DNA from: Heterobasidion occidentale
Lineage: Eukaryota; Basidiomycota; Agaricomycetes; Russulales; Bondarzewiaceae
DNA length: 64,000 nucleotides
Assembly (NCBI GenBank): GCA_039111635.1
Contig: JBCAQO010000004.1
Location: 1,984,001-2,048,000, forward strand
Direction of reading: 5' to 3'
Position numbers and translations under genes: made by a program. Positions 26,034-38,390 of the stretch are shown in pieces. Position 1 is the first letter of the stretch, and the number at the start of each line of letters is the position of its first letter. The notes under the pieces are model-generated. The model was not told the origin of the DNA. It saw only the letters and a program-made list of their open reading frames with translations, and searched no databases.

Positions 26034-28141
26034 ATGGCGGGAGCAAACTATATGGGCGGCAAGAGGTCTGTATTTTCGTTCTTTTGTGATATTCCATTGC
26101 CAGATATACCTCATCACCGGTCGAATAGAAATGCTGCAAAGGCACGCTCTAAAGACCGGAATGGCCGAGCACAGAGAGGTCACTTCACGCGGCAACGCTT
26201 GGAGATATTCAGTAAAATCTCAGGGAAGCCTAATCCCAATCTCCCATCGGACAAGAGCAGTGCCATCAACATCGACTTAGCCCATGCTCAAAAAGACATC
26301 CTTTCGGGCCGCATAAAACATATGACTCAAGCGCATGCAGTGCGGTCAAACTTCCTTCAGCCATCATCTATTCCAAACGCCCGAACCTTGTCTTCTGTGC
26401 CTGCTGACAGCAATCATAATAACTGTTCACCGAGAGTCCTACAGGCCTGGGATACCATAGACTGTAAAGTGTCCCTTAAACCGCTCTGTTTTGTACTAAA
26501 GGACATCTGCTAGTCATTCATACGAATACCAGAAGTCGAGTTCTGATGGCCAGCAACCTCGCAGGTCTTCCTATGCGGGCTGGTATGAATCACTCAAACA
26601 CACTGCAGAAGCCGAGTCGTTGGTCTCGTGATGCTACGAAAGTTGGCAGTCTACCTTGCGATACAAAGGTATTCGCTTATATTAAGTTGAGTCGATACTT
26701 TCTGACCATAAAAGACCGCTCAAATACGAGGGAAATCCGGTAGTTCAGATATCACTCCTCCACAAACGATTTTACCATCTCGTCAACAGGTTTCAGGTAT
26801 TTGAAGATTGGCCCTTCTGTCGCAAAGCGCTAAGAGAGCCTTGAACAATAGATCGCCTTTCTCCAGATCCAGGCTCAAAACAAGGATCTACAGAACGCTT
26901 CACTTATTCTCTGGCACTGATGATAGAGACAAGGAAAACATCTTGAACGAAGACTGTAGCTTAGTCGGATCTCGGTCAAGTCCTGTCAGCGAGTACCCGG
27001 AAATCAACCGCTTGATCATGTCGCACTAGACGTTTACGAGGACACCGACGAACTGGAGCTTGACCACTCGCAGGTCAACGCAGCTTGGCTTTCTACTCAC
27101 ACGCACGGTACTAGGACGGACGCATCCTCTGACAACTCAGTGATGCCTTATCCGCCCTCCCCACCACACCCTCGCTTTTCTAGCTTCTCTTCTATGGAAA
27201 GCCCAAACTCGAAAGACACTGATTTGTCCAACTCATCAAAGAAATCGACCAATATACCTACATCTATCTCAGACCCACTATTTGGCCTCGAACATCGAAA
27301 CACAGGATCTATCAAGGAGGCGATATCATCTTGTCCCAGCTCTCCAACACACCCTTACCCGTTCGTCATCGAAGGGGCAGCTCAAAGTCCAGGGTCGTAT
27401 CATGCCTCAAGTCGGGCTTCGCCTAGTTCATCGTCTTCAAAGACTTGCGATGTGCCATCTGCTCCTGAAGATACTTTTTGCTTTGGTCGCCTTCTCGAGG
27501 ATCCTGATCCATGGAATGCAATTGGCAAAATTCTTGATCTTCCTCCTCTGGATTCTAGCGATGAGAATTTGAAGGCCCTCGTCCTTGGTAGTCCCTTCGC
27601 AGTCTTCAAGGCAGACAATCGACACGGAGTCGGATGGAGTTCGCCTAGTCGAGGTCTGGGTTATCAAGTCGATGATGGTAAATCCGAGATTTTGATGGGA
27701 GAGGACGGTGCTTTTGAATCCTTGGACATTAATATGGACATGGAGGAAGGGCATGCAAGTCCTGCAGGTCAATCAAATGATGGGCAGTCATCGAGCTCAC
27801 TGCCTCGCGCGACGTCATCTCCCTCGACGTCTCAAATCATGCACTCTATAGCTCTGACAGCTAACGTCCCAGTGCAACCTTTCCAAAGCGATACAGACAC
27901 TCGCTCCATGCTCAGTGACCTGTTCATTGACATCTCAGGCTTCGATCTCGATTCAGTTCTGCCTTCCCCTGTGGCTAGGCGTATTTCACCCGACACCAAG
28001 CCGCTCAGTAGCTTCCCTCATTCCAATCCATCTCACGGCATTCCCGCTTCGATAAGCAATGTACCAATGCGCGATGTAGATGAAGCTGTTTTGGAAGGCC
28101 CCTGCCTTTTTTGGGATAATCCAGAAGATGATAGTCAATGA
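26034..28141 (+). CDS. Ser/Pro-rich unknown protein, multi-exon, frame break near 27.0 kb
   Basis: I do not recognise this protein. A first exon from 26034 encodes a basic segment with RSNRNAAKARSKDRNGRAQRG. A middle part (26808-27010) contains SQSAKRALNNRSPFSRSRLK and DKENILNED. The long last exon (from about 27010 to 28141) begins in another frame with DHVALDVYEDTDELELDHSQ and continues as a Ser/Pro-rich acidic chain ending CLFWDNPEDDSQ. Between the middle and last parts the frame changes near 27000 without a plausible intron, so a one-base indel is likely. Internal splice sites between 26460 and 26810 are not resolved. The KEN-like DKENI motif and Ser-rich acidic tail could suit a cell-cycle protein, but this is speculation. 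No membrane segment. Confidence 0.45.
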
Positions 28142-28203
28142 TGATTCCTTCTCCGTAATGGTATTATAACAATGTCCGTAATACTAGATTGCCGAAAGCT
28201 TAT

Positions 28204-31200
28204 TCACGTATGTCTCATCTCCTTCAATTTGCGCGAAAAGACCTCACGACATTGATAATGCGTGACTTCGCCTCTGCAAGCCAGTCAGTATACTGCACGA
28301 AACGGTCAAACAGCGCCAAACAATTTACCCCGGAGCATGGACCGCAACAACACTATGTCCAATCCGTTTGTGGCATTGAGGGCATCTATGAAGAAGTCAG
28401 TCAAGAGGAATATTTTGGACGGTAGGCAGCAAAGTTCGTACATCCGACTGTCGGTCACTTTGACCCTCCTGGACTGTAGGTACATTAGCTTCCTTGCAAC
28501 CTGCTCGCTGTGTGCTTTGCTAATGCCGCGAAGAACCTTCGTATCAAAGATAGGCGCACGGAGGGCTTCAAGGAGGAATATGCGAAGCTCTTCAGCTGTC
28601 ACAAGAGGTGGAAGCAGCTGCAAAGTTTCTTCGACGTCAAGCTGCGGACTATGCCTGCTGATCAAGTCGAGGGCAGGGTGAAGGAGGTCGTCAGATGTCT
28701 TCACCAGTGGACGAAGGTAGATTTGCAGAAGTGTCAGGAAGATATTACTTGTCTCCGTCCCTGGTTGGTATGTGCGTTTGCAGTATCTGGAAATAGAGCA
28801 GTAGAATCGATTATCATCGAACCATGAAAGAAAAGCTCACTCTTCGGCCTTTGTATAATCCTGCAGACGATACACATATAACTCGAGTGCATGATTGTGT
28901 CGACCGAGACGTCCAAGTAATATTGCTCTCGCCTCAAAAAAGTCTTGTACGATAGATGTCAAATATTATGTTCGAAAACAACTGAAAGAAGACTTACCAT
29001 CGGTCGGTAACAGTCCGAACAAACGATCCACTCTATAGTGATTCGTTGTGTCGATGAAAGAGAGGAGTTTGGCATACACTGCCCTCTGCGCTTCTGTAGG
29101 CCAGAGATCACTCGGCTGAAAGGTGTTCGCAATCAAAGTCGCTAACCGTCGTCCCCCCTCTTTTTAGCATCTCTCGTCATCTTCAAGTAGAGTTCTGCCA
29201 GGCGGTCATGAAACTGAGGTAGTTCTTCCCCACGCTCGTCTATGAGAAACTCAAGATATCGCGCGCAGAATCTGGGATTCAAGCTCTCCAGGAAAGTAGC
29301 GACCGGCTCTCGTGGTAGAGTCACTTCTTCAGTTGTAAAGATCTATATGGACATCTTGATAAACAGACTGTATGCATATTAAATTGAACGGTATATACCT
29401 CAAACGCCATGTCAGCGTCCTGTTCGAACACCCAACGGGAACACTTGAACGTTTGGTCAATATGTTCAGGGCCGAGTCTTTGCAGGTATGAGATCGATGG
29501 TCCGAGTTGGTCCCTGATATCTGTCTCTTGCTCACTGAGCCTGTGATGGGGGATAAATCGATGCCTTTTATGCGGGAGTCAGACAGGTACTCACTTGCGT
29601 AGGAGATCTAGGGCCTTTGCATGCATCTTCTTCCCATTGTACAGAGAGATGAGCTCGGTAAATCGCTGTGGAACTCACATTGATCAATTCGAGTGCTTAA
29701 GAACCGTCGACCGATTATACCTCTCGTGCCGTAAGAACTTCCTCCACCTCCTCCACCTCACACCAATTTGGGAGGCGGCATAATGACCCCAGTAGACCTG
29801 GACGAATAATTAGATACGCCTTGAACAGCGCAGTGTCAACAATTCGCGAATATTGTATTAATTGGTCTGGGGTTAGCGAAGACATCGGCGAGCTCGGTAT
29901 CTCAAACAACTCTTCAACCGAGGAATCTGATATGCCCGAATATTGATGAGACAATGCCGCGGTGATCTGAAACGCTTCCAAAGCACCAGCGACCTTCTGT
30001 CGCCGATCGGGAAGATACCGAAGCAGTGATTCAACAGAGCGGCTAAAATCGTCTGCGGGTGAAATGATATGGGTACAAGTCTTCATATTGCTTTGAAAAT
30101 GTCATAGAACATACCATTAGGGCGTAGTCTTCTGGTGCTCGCTATTGATGCAGAATCGGAATCTTTCTGAGGAGAAGGCCTAATGGCATCTAGCGGGCTC
30201 TTCATTTTCTTTCTATCCTTTGGAGGAGGAGATCGTCCTCTTGATGATGCATGGTCAGAAGAGTTGTCTTCCGTATCGCCATCCCCACTCCTGTCGTGTT
30301 CTGATGTTGATTCATTTTCATTATGAGTCCTTGGATGATCCCGACTGGGTCCTCCATACAGAGGTATCCACTGATCCTGTGGAACGGATAAACGTCCGGC
30401 GACAATCTCTGGATACAGTGCGACGACTTTCGCAGGATTGACGTTGAGTTCCATGAATGTATCCAGAGCTTCGTTGAATTTCCCCGATTTGAACTGCGAG
30501 ATCGCGTTGAGGCCTCTAATTAGGTTTCGACGATGTTCCTGTAATATGTGAGCATGGTTCTATTTTTGTGATCTGACTCAGATGGGGCGCACCGACCTTG
30601 TCAGGAAGGATGGTAGGATCGATGGTCTCCAGGAGAGCCAAAGCATCAAGATACAGCTCTGCACCAACCAACTCGTCGATTTGCTCGCCCCAAGACTTCA
30701 TCTGTAATTGCCATATCGAGCTGCCTTCGAGATTCGCAGTTGCACGATCTGCTGGGGTGCTGACGAGAAAAAGCGGGGATTTTTCAGTCGGCGATGCAAC
30801 TAACAATCGTAAGGTGTGCTGTGGCGCTGGAGCGGAGGTGGTCGTAGAGTGAAAAGGGAAAGGGAGAGTTTGCGAAGGTAAAAGGGAAAGAGATGATCGG
30901 ATTTGTAGGACTGGAGATGGGTGAAAAGACGCTTGAGATGAATGTGTTGACGGGGGGATGTTGGCGAAATCGATCGGCACAGTTCCAGCAGGGAGGATAC
31001 CGAATATATATGGCTTGACAGATGCTTCAGAACAAATCGGTATTGGCTCATAACAACGATAGATTGCGGAACACTTACAAATATCTTCTGGAGACGCAGA
31101 CCAGTCGACCTGAGTAGTACGCGATGGTCTACCATCAGCACCGATAAACCAGCCGAGATCTTGTAACACGCGTCATATAGACTGCTAGCTTGACAGAATG

Positions 31201-32194
31201 GAGGGTATCGCTTACTATCTTTCGTGATGAGAACTTCTGACTCGCCGACATTCGCTGCGCATGGCTTAGCTTTCGCGCCAAGCCCCAGAGTCATATAGCC
31301 ACCAAGTCCCGAGAGTGCGCCCACGCCCATGTTGCTGATTCCTGTGACAGAAAGGCTCGTTGTGGACGGTATAGCAACCTCGGTAGTCGATAAAGTCAAA
31401 AGTGAGAACAAGATGTAGTCTGTCGGTGTATAGGCTAGGCATATAACATCATTATTCAGGAATGTTATCGTTCGAGCCGAATGGGGAAGTGTTGCTTCCT
31501 GATTCCAGTCAAAGATCAACATAAACGAGAGTATATTCCACGCATACCTTGACCTCCTGAGCTTCGCCATCCTTCCAGGAATAAATGACCAGCTTCCTTC
31601 GGCATCCCACGATGAGGTTTGTCACCACAGTGGGGACAGTTGTCGCCTTGCTAAACTGTGCGTCTGAGGACTTGACGGGAGTTCCATTAGGGAGGATGTG
31701 CTGCACGGACGTGTGAATGGCGAAAGAGAACGCGGACTTGGCCTTCAGCAATAGAGTAGGCGGGGCGAACTCAGGCAGAGGATACAGAGTGACCTGCGAC
31801 TCTGAACAACCATTCGAGAGATTGCAGATAGACATTTGCTACGGCGTACCTGACAGCACGGCCAGGGAGTTGATATCCTTCACGTAACCGAGCTGCTCAA
31901 TGGCTCTTCGGGTCAACCCTTGCTTGCTCTTGACCAACTCAGCTGGTCCTTGAGCGCCATCTTCTACATGATTAGCAGCGCTCAGCAGCGAATATCGGGA
32001 ACGCACCAGAGAGACTATAGACATGCAAGTTCCCTGTGCCGGTACCAACATAGAGTCGGTCACCTAGATAGATAAATGGGCATCCTCAATACCGAGCTTG
32101 TTCCTGGACATGTTGGGGTACCTTGCACAGTCAAAGCTTCTATCCGCTCCTTGAACCCAGTCAAGACGGTCTCTGGACGCTCAAATGGAGGCAT
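28204..32194 (-). CDS. vps39: Vps39/Vam6, HOPS/CORVET-family tethering subunit
   Basis: Sixteen exons from the ATG at 32194 to the TGA at 28204; about 1056 residues. Vps39 links HOPS to Rab7 on vacuoles and late endosomes. Order of parts: N-terminal CNH beta-propeller (FKERIEALTVQGDRLYVGTG, LVKSKQGLTRRAIEQLGYVK, VTLYPLPEF, KLVIYSWKDGE, WFIGADGRPSRT, PYIFGILPAGTV), Vps39 domain 1 (EHRRNLIRGLNAISQFKSGK, DDFSRSVESLLRYLPDRR), clathrin-type repeats (AILLGRLGRHNHALELYVY) and Vps39 domain 2 (TAEELRIFLLEALRAP, QVARKLMYLQSRRVKVTD) with a terminal zinc-type motif CPQCHKRIG...HYQC. In the exon 29342-28998 the frame changes near 29150-29165 beside a run of six G; one base is missing relative to an intact reading. 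Everything else keeps phase. Confidence 0.92.
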
Positions 32195-32634
32195 TTATAC
32201 GGATCTGACGATGACCACGGTGGCCAAGTTTAAGCGGAAACTTAGCACTCTTAGAATGCCTTCAACACGTGACAGTTTCGTAGAACAAACGCGCGCGGTT
32301 ATGTTGCTTATGATCCCTTCACGGATCGTCGCGAGAGAACTATGAATACATTCGAGGACAGGCCGTACAAACAGGAAAGGATCTGACATATGCGAGAGAG
32401 GTATGAAAACACATTGACATTTTGTCTCCCAACGTGCTGAGAGCTCGTTATCTCCACATTCGGGATGAACAGCTAGCGTCCATCGAGCAGATAATTAGGC
32501 AGCGACGACGTGAAGAAGAAAACCCGAACAAAAAGCTAAATCGAATAAGGAAAGTCGAAAGAAACAACGGCAGTAGAAGCTAAAAGGATCCTAGCAGAAC
32601 TAGAGCGTCCTACTCGCATATTCGAGACAATGGG
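32195..32634. other. Intergenic region
   Basis: Holds the vps39 upstream region and the 3' flank of the AT-hook/Myb gene. No supported feature seen. Confidence 0.45.
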
Positions 32635-34623
32635 TCAAGTCTGGGCACGGGCCTCCCTCGAGCCGGCACCGTTTGGCTGATACATGTATGAGTGTCCGGC
32701 AGACGAATTACCGTGTGATGATGGTTTTGGTGCACGGTAGTAGCTGGGGCGCTGAGGTTCAGCTTGTCCCGTATTGGATGGTGTGAGCACCGGCGACGTG
32801 GTTGCTGCGACCGTGGGCATCGGCCAGGGCATGCTCTGAGATGCAGCCGCAGTGGCTGGACGGCTGGTTATGGGAGTAGAAGCTGATGATTGGGGCCGTG
32901 CTTGAGAAGAAGGGGGACGGTTTTGGATCGCAGGAGATAGTTGTGCAGAGGGTGTGGACGTGGATGCGTGACTTTGAGCTGGCGAAGCTGTAAGCGTTGT
33001 TGCTGCACCGGTGGTACTAGTTGGCGGGTTGGGAGCCGCCGGTCGAGGGCTGGCGGTCTCACCGGATGCGCCAGGTGTAGCTTCAGGTTCACGCCTTCGT
33101 TTATTTCCCCGTGTAGTACTCTCTTTGAGGCCAAGGGATGTAGCCTTCAATAGGATCTGATGCCTGGTTGGCGTCGTGCTTTGAGCATGGAATCCTGATA
33201 TGGCTGATGCCATGAGACCTCACCTTGTACGGGTGTTGCCCCATTGATTAACTACCCAGTCCCAGTCAATTTCAGCAGATGTCCCCGATGTCCGACTCTG
33301 CTCTGCGAGTTTCTTTAACCTCTCTGTCTCCTCTTCGGCCCAAGCGCCAGAAGCGCTACCAACATTGGCAGTATTCATGTTGATGGTGGCTGTCATCCCA
33401 CCTGGATTAGAAGTGGTGTATTGAGGGGCTGACGCCGTTGTCGGTGGCTGTTGGGGCTGAGGCTGAGGCTGGGGCTGAGGCTGGGGCTGGGGTGGGGCTG
33501 GGGTGGCGGTGCAGCATAGTACCCACCTGGCCCAGGCCCATATTGGTAGTACGGGGCGGTGGGATAACGCGATGGCTGGGGCGTTGCGTACACGGCAGGG
33601 TACATAGCAGGAGGAGGGTGCGGTCCTTGAGGTAGAGCTAAGGGCATGACGAACGACTGAGCATTGGTGATCATTGAAGGTGCGCTGGCCGAGGCAGGCG
33701 CCGATGTAGACGGTTGCTGTTGAGGTGGCGCATAAGGGATGGTAGGGTACACCGGTGGTGGAGTGTGCCCGACAAGCTGGCTGGGGTTTTGAAGCTAACA
33801 AGAAGGATTGGTCAATATAGACACATATGGCGACGGACAAAATGCGAACAAGTTGATCACAGATCCGTTTGGCCTCCCCCAGCATTTGGAGCGGATCAAC
33901 CTTGTTCGACGGGCCCATTTGATATGATTGGGCGATGACCAGTGATGGGGTGGCTTTCTGTGCAGAAGGCGCGTGAGGAACGAGAGGGTACGGCGCTGCG
34001 ATCAAACACTTACGACGAGCTCTTCTGCGGCCCCGTAGAATTCTGAGCACAGGTTCAGACCCGCCATTGAAACTCGTAGTATTGCTGGTTCTGAGGGGTC
34101 ACGCCGGGGAGAGTGGGTGCGCCGGTTGGCGGGGGAGGATAGTTGTGGAAGGCGTGTTGTGGTTTTCCGCCGGATTCGCGAGGCTTCCTATTGCGAGAAC
34201 CCTTGGGACGACCCGGACGACGCTTGTTTTGGGGAGAATCGGGGTCATTGGAATTTGCTCCAAACTGCGAATGAGAGGCGCCTGCTAGAGGCGTCCCAGC
34301 GTTGTCGGTCGAGTGGTTTATCGAAGCGGCCGGGCTTTCGGCGGGAAAAGAGTCAAAAAATGTGTATTCTGCAATAAAAGAGACTGCGTGACAGTTTTTA
34401 CACACCCTGTGGTTGCCCTATTTTCCGGAGTACTCGCGTCGTGGTTCTGCTCGTCCAGCTCCTCTTCCACGACATCTTCCTCCTCTTCCTCTTCCTCCTC
34501 CCTCTGCGTTCCGTTCGCGGGGTAGGGCTGGCCGGACGCGTTGAAGGTCGAATACCGCGACTGGCGGACAAGTGGCGGATGGAGCGCATGCGACAGCGGC
34601 TGATAATGTTGCGGGTTATCCAT
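32635..34623 (-). CDS. AT-hook and Myb/SANT-like nuclear protein
   Basis: Start at 34623, stop at 32635. The N-terminus carries an acidic run (nine Glu) and an AT-hook, KRRPGRPKGSRNRK, which binds the minor groove of AT-rich DNA. A helical part follows (SEFYGAAEELV, ATPSLVIAQSYQMGP, LQMLGEAKRICDQL), then a Pro/Gln-rich tract and a Myb/SANT-like segment: GAWAEEETERLKKLAEQS, IDWDWVVNQWGNTRTR, HQILLKATSLGLKES, spliced across the intron 33223-33164. The C-terminus is Ser/Thr/Pro-rich. Two frame breaks are seen: near 34058, where QWRV and LNLCSEFYG lie in different frames, and in the C-rich repeat near 33500, where GGYYAAPPPQ and PQPQPQ lie in different frames. Both are single-base. A chromatin or transcription role is inferred from the domains. 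Confidence 0.75.
33453..33503 (-). repeat. Degenerate 6/12-nt repeat coding a Pro-Gln tract
   Basis: On the plus strand the units GGCTGA and GGCTGG(GG) alternate; on the coding strand they give repeated Pro-Gln. The reading frame needed upstream and the one needed downstream differ by one base inside or next to this tract, which suits replication slippage or base-calling error in a C-run. Confidence 0.75.
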
Positions 34624-35180
34624 TACAAGATGATGGAATGGAATGCTATTAGGCTACGGCTACAAAGGGGGATGAAATATCGAGCAAGGGCGGCGACGAC
34701 GACCGACGGGCCAGGCTCTGCCACTGAGATATTGTGAGAATCGATCGCCTCGTGGGCGACATTGATTGTCGACAAGTCCATTTTCCCTGCGCCGCCGCCA
34801 ATCTCCGTCTGAAATTTTATGTCACTTCCCGTCACATTTCGCTCGGCAGCCTACCACAGCGCCACTTCGGCATCTGCGCAAGCTTGGGACGTCTACTGGA
34901 ATCCGCCCATCATCTTTTCTCGCGATCCAGATATTCCGGTGAAATCTTGAAGAATGCATATTGACGCAGGAGTCTAAATTTTCCCAGCACGGTCCCACAG
35001 CCAGTGACTCATGCGGTCATGGACGGCTGAGTCAGCTGGCCCAGTGTGTGACTGGCGTGTGGCGGTGGCGATGTCGTTGTTCTTCAGCTCTACCTTCCAC
35101 CTCCTGCCTCAGTCCTCTCTTTGTACCTCAACAACACACCCCTACCAGCACACGTTTCTGGGCTCACGCATCCTCCATCT
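34624..35180. other. Divergent intergenic region between AT-hook/Myb gene and mex67
   Basis: About 560 bp of head-to-head promoter space. Includes pyrimidine-rich tracts close to the mex67 start. No site can be named. Confidence 0.45.
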
Positions 35181-37592
35181 ATGTTTTCTTCACCAGCTGC
35201 CAGCTCTAGCGCAGTTGCGACAAACGCTCTGCGCAGCGCGGGCCTCATGGATCGCGATGAGCGTATGCGGGACGCCACTGACAAGCCCGGAGGGCGCAAG
35301 GGAACTTCCAAGATTCGGTCGCATCGTCCGCGTCTCATTGATGCTATTAAGGACCCAGCAGGCCCAAGTCGGAACTCTATGGTAAATACACGGTTGTTTA
35401 TGCTACTTCCTACATCTAGTGCAGGGCCCGCAATACACAAGTCGTGTCCTGTACCCGCCCTCCTTCTTTCCTGATAACATCGAGCTTACGTTGTTCATCT
35501 TCCGCCACTGCGCATGTCGGCACATGAAGCTTGCCTCGAGGATGGGAGTCGCTTCTTCTGAACCTCTATCCATCCGTGGCGCTGCAAGGCCGACAGCAGC
35601 GGGGCGCATCCGAAGGAATGCAATCTCTGTCAACACCACCAAATCTTCTACTATCACTGGAAAGCCGCTTGAAATCTGGAGAGAATTTGTGCAGAAGCGA
35701 TACAACCGCGACCTACGCTTCCTGAACCTCGAGGTAATGCCAACTCTCCGATTATGCTTTGGACCAGTCTTGATCATGGGCCGTCTAGCGAATGTCAGAG
35801 GATACGATCTTGAGCAAGGCTCGTTTGGTTCCTCCAGGTGTCCCAGGCAGTTCTGGGAGGGAAGCGGCAGTTATCTTTAAGATGGCGTCTCAGCTTAGGC
35901 CTCCAGTAAGCTTTTTCTTGGTTGTTATGGACTCGCCGTTCTGAACATGGACATCCACAATAAAGGTGCGGTCTTTGTCCCTCGCCAACAATAATCTCTC
36001 GAGTACACACATAATCTCCACTCTCCCGCATTATCTACCGGATCTTGCGAATCTTTCACTGGAGAATAATAATATACGAACGTGGAAAGATATCGACTCT
36101 CTTTCTCAAGTATCGGACAAGAGGGACAAGCTGAAGAATTTGCGAGAGCTCATTTTATTGGGAAATCCAATCCGGGAGCAGCAGAACCGGGACGATCAAT
36201 ACAAGAAGTATGTCTCGTTTCGATGGCCCAGATACTATCATACTGATCCGTACATGATGTAGCCATATCATCCGTCGTTTTCCAACGCTAGAAATGTTGG
36301 ACAAAGAAGCTGTCACAAAAATCGCTTTCGATAGCCCCGCTGCTTCAGCACCATCAGCCTCTTCTACTGTGCGCCGCCCGACGGCAACAGCGTTCCCTTC
36401 GGAGATGCGCCCTCCGTTTGTAACAGGGGTAGACGGGAGCATCGTCAGCAATTTCTTTGCACGGTGAGCCACACGCGACTCGATGGTTTCGCCTGACTCA
36501 ACGGCTTCGCAGTTTCTTCCCCTTATTCGATAATCACCGTGCGGGCCTCCTGGATGTCTACCACGAATCTGCAACGTTCTCATTCCAGGCAAACACCAAC
36601 ATCCCCGAGCGCGCTCGCATACAAGGCTTCCAGCATTCCAAGGAAATGCCAAAGCAGTCTCATCTGCAATGGTCACCATGGTTAGCTGCAGGATCAAGGA
36701 ATTTGAGCAGGGTGGCCGGTGCCGTGAACAAGATGGTGCAGAGTTTGCATGTGGGGCGAGAGGAAGTGGTGAAGGCGATTTCATCTCTTCCGCAGACGAT
36801 ACATGATGTAGCTGCTGCACCGGAGAAGTTTTGCGTCGATGCTTGGCCTATTACTCAAGACGAAAAGACGATCCTCTTTCTTTCGGTTCATGGGCAGTTC
36901 ATTGAAGGTGCGAACTCTTACGTCAAGAGCAAACATCACAGACTCAGCCGCAATATTGACCCGTCGCATCTCAGAACCTGTTGGAGGCATTCGATCTTTC
37001 GATCGGTCGTTCGTCCTTGCTCCTGCATCACTAGGGTCAAGGTACGTGTCGTCATCACTAGCTGACATCAGTGCAATTTCCTCACGGCGGTACCTCGCGT
37101 TAGAGCCCAAGTGAATGGTTGGGGTGTCGAAATTCTTTCGGACCAACTGGTCATTCGTAATTACTCAAGCCACGAGGCATGGAAGCCGGGTCCGCTGCTC
37201 GTGCAGGCCAACCCTTCTACATCCTCGCTCTCCGCGCCTGCGCCCCATAGAACCATAGCGCCAGCCGTGCAAGAGGCACTGTCTGCAATTGTAAGTGTTA
37301 CGACATCTCTTTCAAGCCCGTACTGCTTTTGGCATCATGCGTATGAATAACTCATCCCTCCCTTCGATGCAGCCAGAACCACAGCGCTCGCTCGTTTCGC
37401 AGATAAGCCAGCGCACCGGACTGAACGTACGATTTGCGGTGGAATGCCTCCAGGAAAATGGTTGGGTCTTGGAGAAAGCGTTAGCCAACTTTGAGCAAGT
37501 GAAGGTGGGTACATGTATAGCTAGCCTTGTGGCGCTGTGATTTATTACTTGCAACAAAACAGAACACGCTCGGACCGGAAGCTTTTCTGTGA
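35181..37592 (+). CDS. mex67: mRNA export factor Mex67/NXF1
   Basis: Start ATG at 35181, stop TGA at 37590-37592. The protein exports mRNA through nuclear pores as a heterodimer with Mtr2. Parts in order: basic N-terminus ([16 protein letters not shown]), [16 protein letters not shown] and [19 protein letters not shown]; an LRR domain ([67 protein letters not shown]); an NTF2-like domain ([51 protein letters not shown]); and a TAP-C/UBA-like domain ([19 protein letters not shown]) ending NTLGPEAFL. Good introns are seen at 35734 onward (LNLE to RMSED) and before TAP-C. The exon around 35420-35560 may hide a further intron, since that stretch does not look like the family. Confidence 0.93.
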
Positions 37593-37752
37593 ATCTTCGA
37601 CCTCGTGTCCACCATAGCAATGCATGATATCGCCGCCATAGCCACTCAATTTGTTCAAGTTTGTTAGCATTTTCATCCTGTTTCTGATGGTTTTTCGCCG
37701 CGAACTGTCATAATGTAACAGACCCTCACGTATCTTCCATAAACTTATCCAA

Positions 37753-38280
37753 TCATCGACGAATTATAACATAACCTCCCCATCTCCTTGATACTTGATA
37801 TGGTTTAGCCTCTGCCTCTTGCATCTTTGCCTCGAGTTCGCGCCTCGCCTCTTCGTTTGTAAATGGTAGCCTCCCGGTGCGAGATTTCGAAACACTCTCA
37901 CGAACGGCTAGATCGTGAAGCCGAGAACAGAGCGGCTTTGGACGAGCCGGACGGGCCAGGACGGCAGCTGTTTTGTGGCGAAAAGCACAAAAAGGAAAGA
38001 ACAAAGGGTTGCCACGTGCGATGCACGCGGCTAGGGAACAGTGGAGGCGAGTGGAGGTGGCTGGAACACGCGCCTCTGCATGGCAAAGGCATTTGTTTTG
38101 TTGCGGAATTACGGCCATTATGTGCGCGTCGCAGTCAACGATTGGTCGTCGAGCCCAACGGCAGACAAACTGGACAATTGATGGCGGTATGTTTGTACGC
38201 CTCGTGTACGTCCCTAACAGAACAGCAATAAGTAGTCCGCCTCTGCCGTATTCTTCCTCCGAATTCCCTTTTACCTTCAT
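37753..38280 (-). CDS. Possible small protein, weakly supported
   Basis: A 175-codon minus-strand frame lies between mex67 and the ankyrin gene. Only the last ~60 residues look protein-like: SKSRTGRLPFTNEEARREL followed by a basic-acidic helix EAKMQEAEAKPYQ. The first part is Cys/Arg-rich and may be untranslated or intronic. I cannot assign a family. A shorter start with one intron is as likely as the full frame. Confidence 0.3.
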   Translation of the reverse strand: MKVKGNSEEEYGRGGLLIAVLLGTYTRRTNIPPSIVQFVCRWARRPIVDCDAHIMAVIPQQNKCLCHAEARVPATSTRLHCSLAACIARGNPLFFPFCAFRHKTAAVLARPARPKPLCSRLHDLAVRESVSKSRTGRLPFTNEEARRELEAKMQEAEAKPYQVSRRWGGYVIIRR

Positions 38281-38390
38281 CTGACAGAATCTTCTTCAGA
38301 CCCTTCTAACTTCCTTCTTCCCAGCTTGCTGCTCCTTTGCTGACCCACTCGTCGTTCATTTCATTCTCCTTGTCCCTAACGTTGCTTGCT

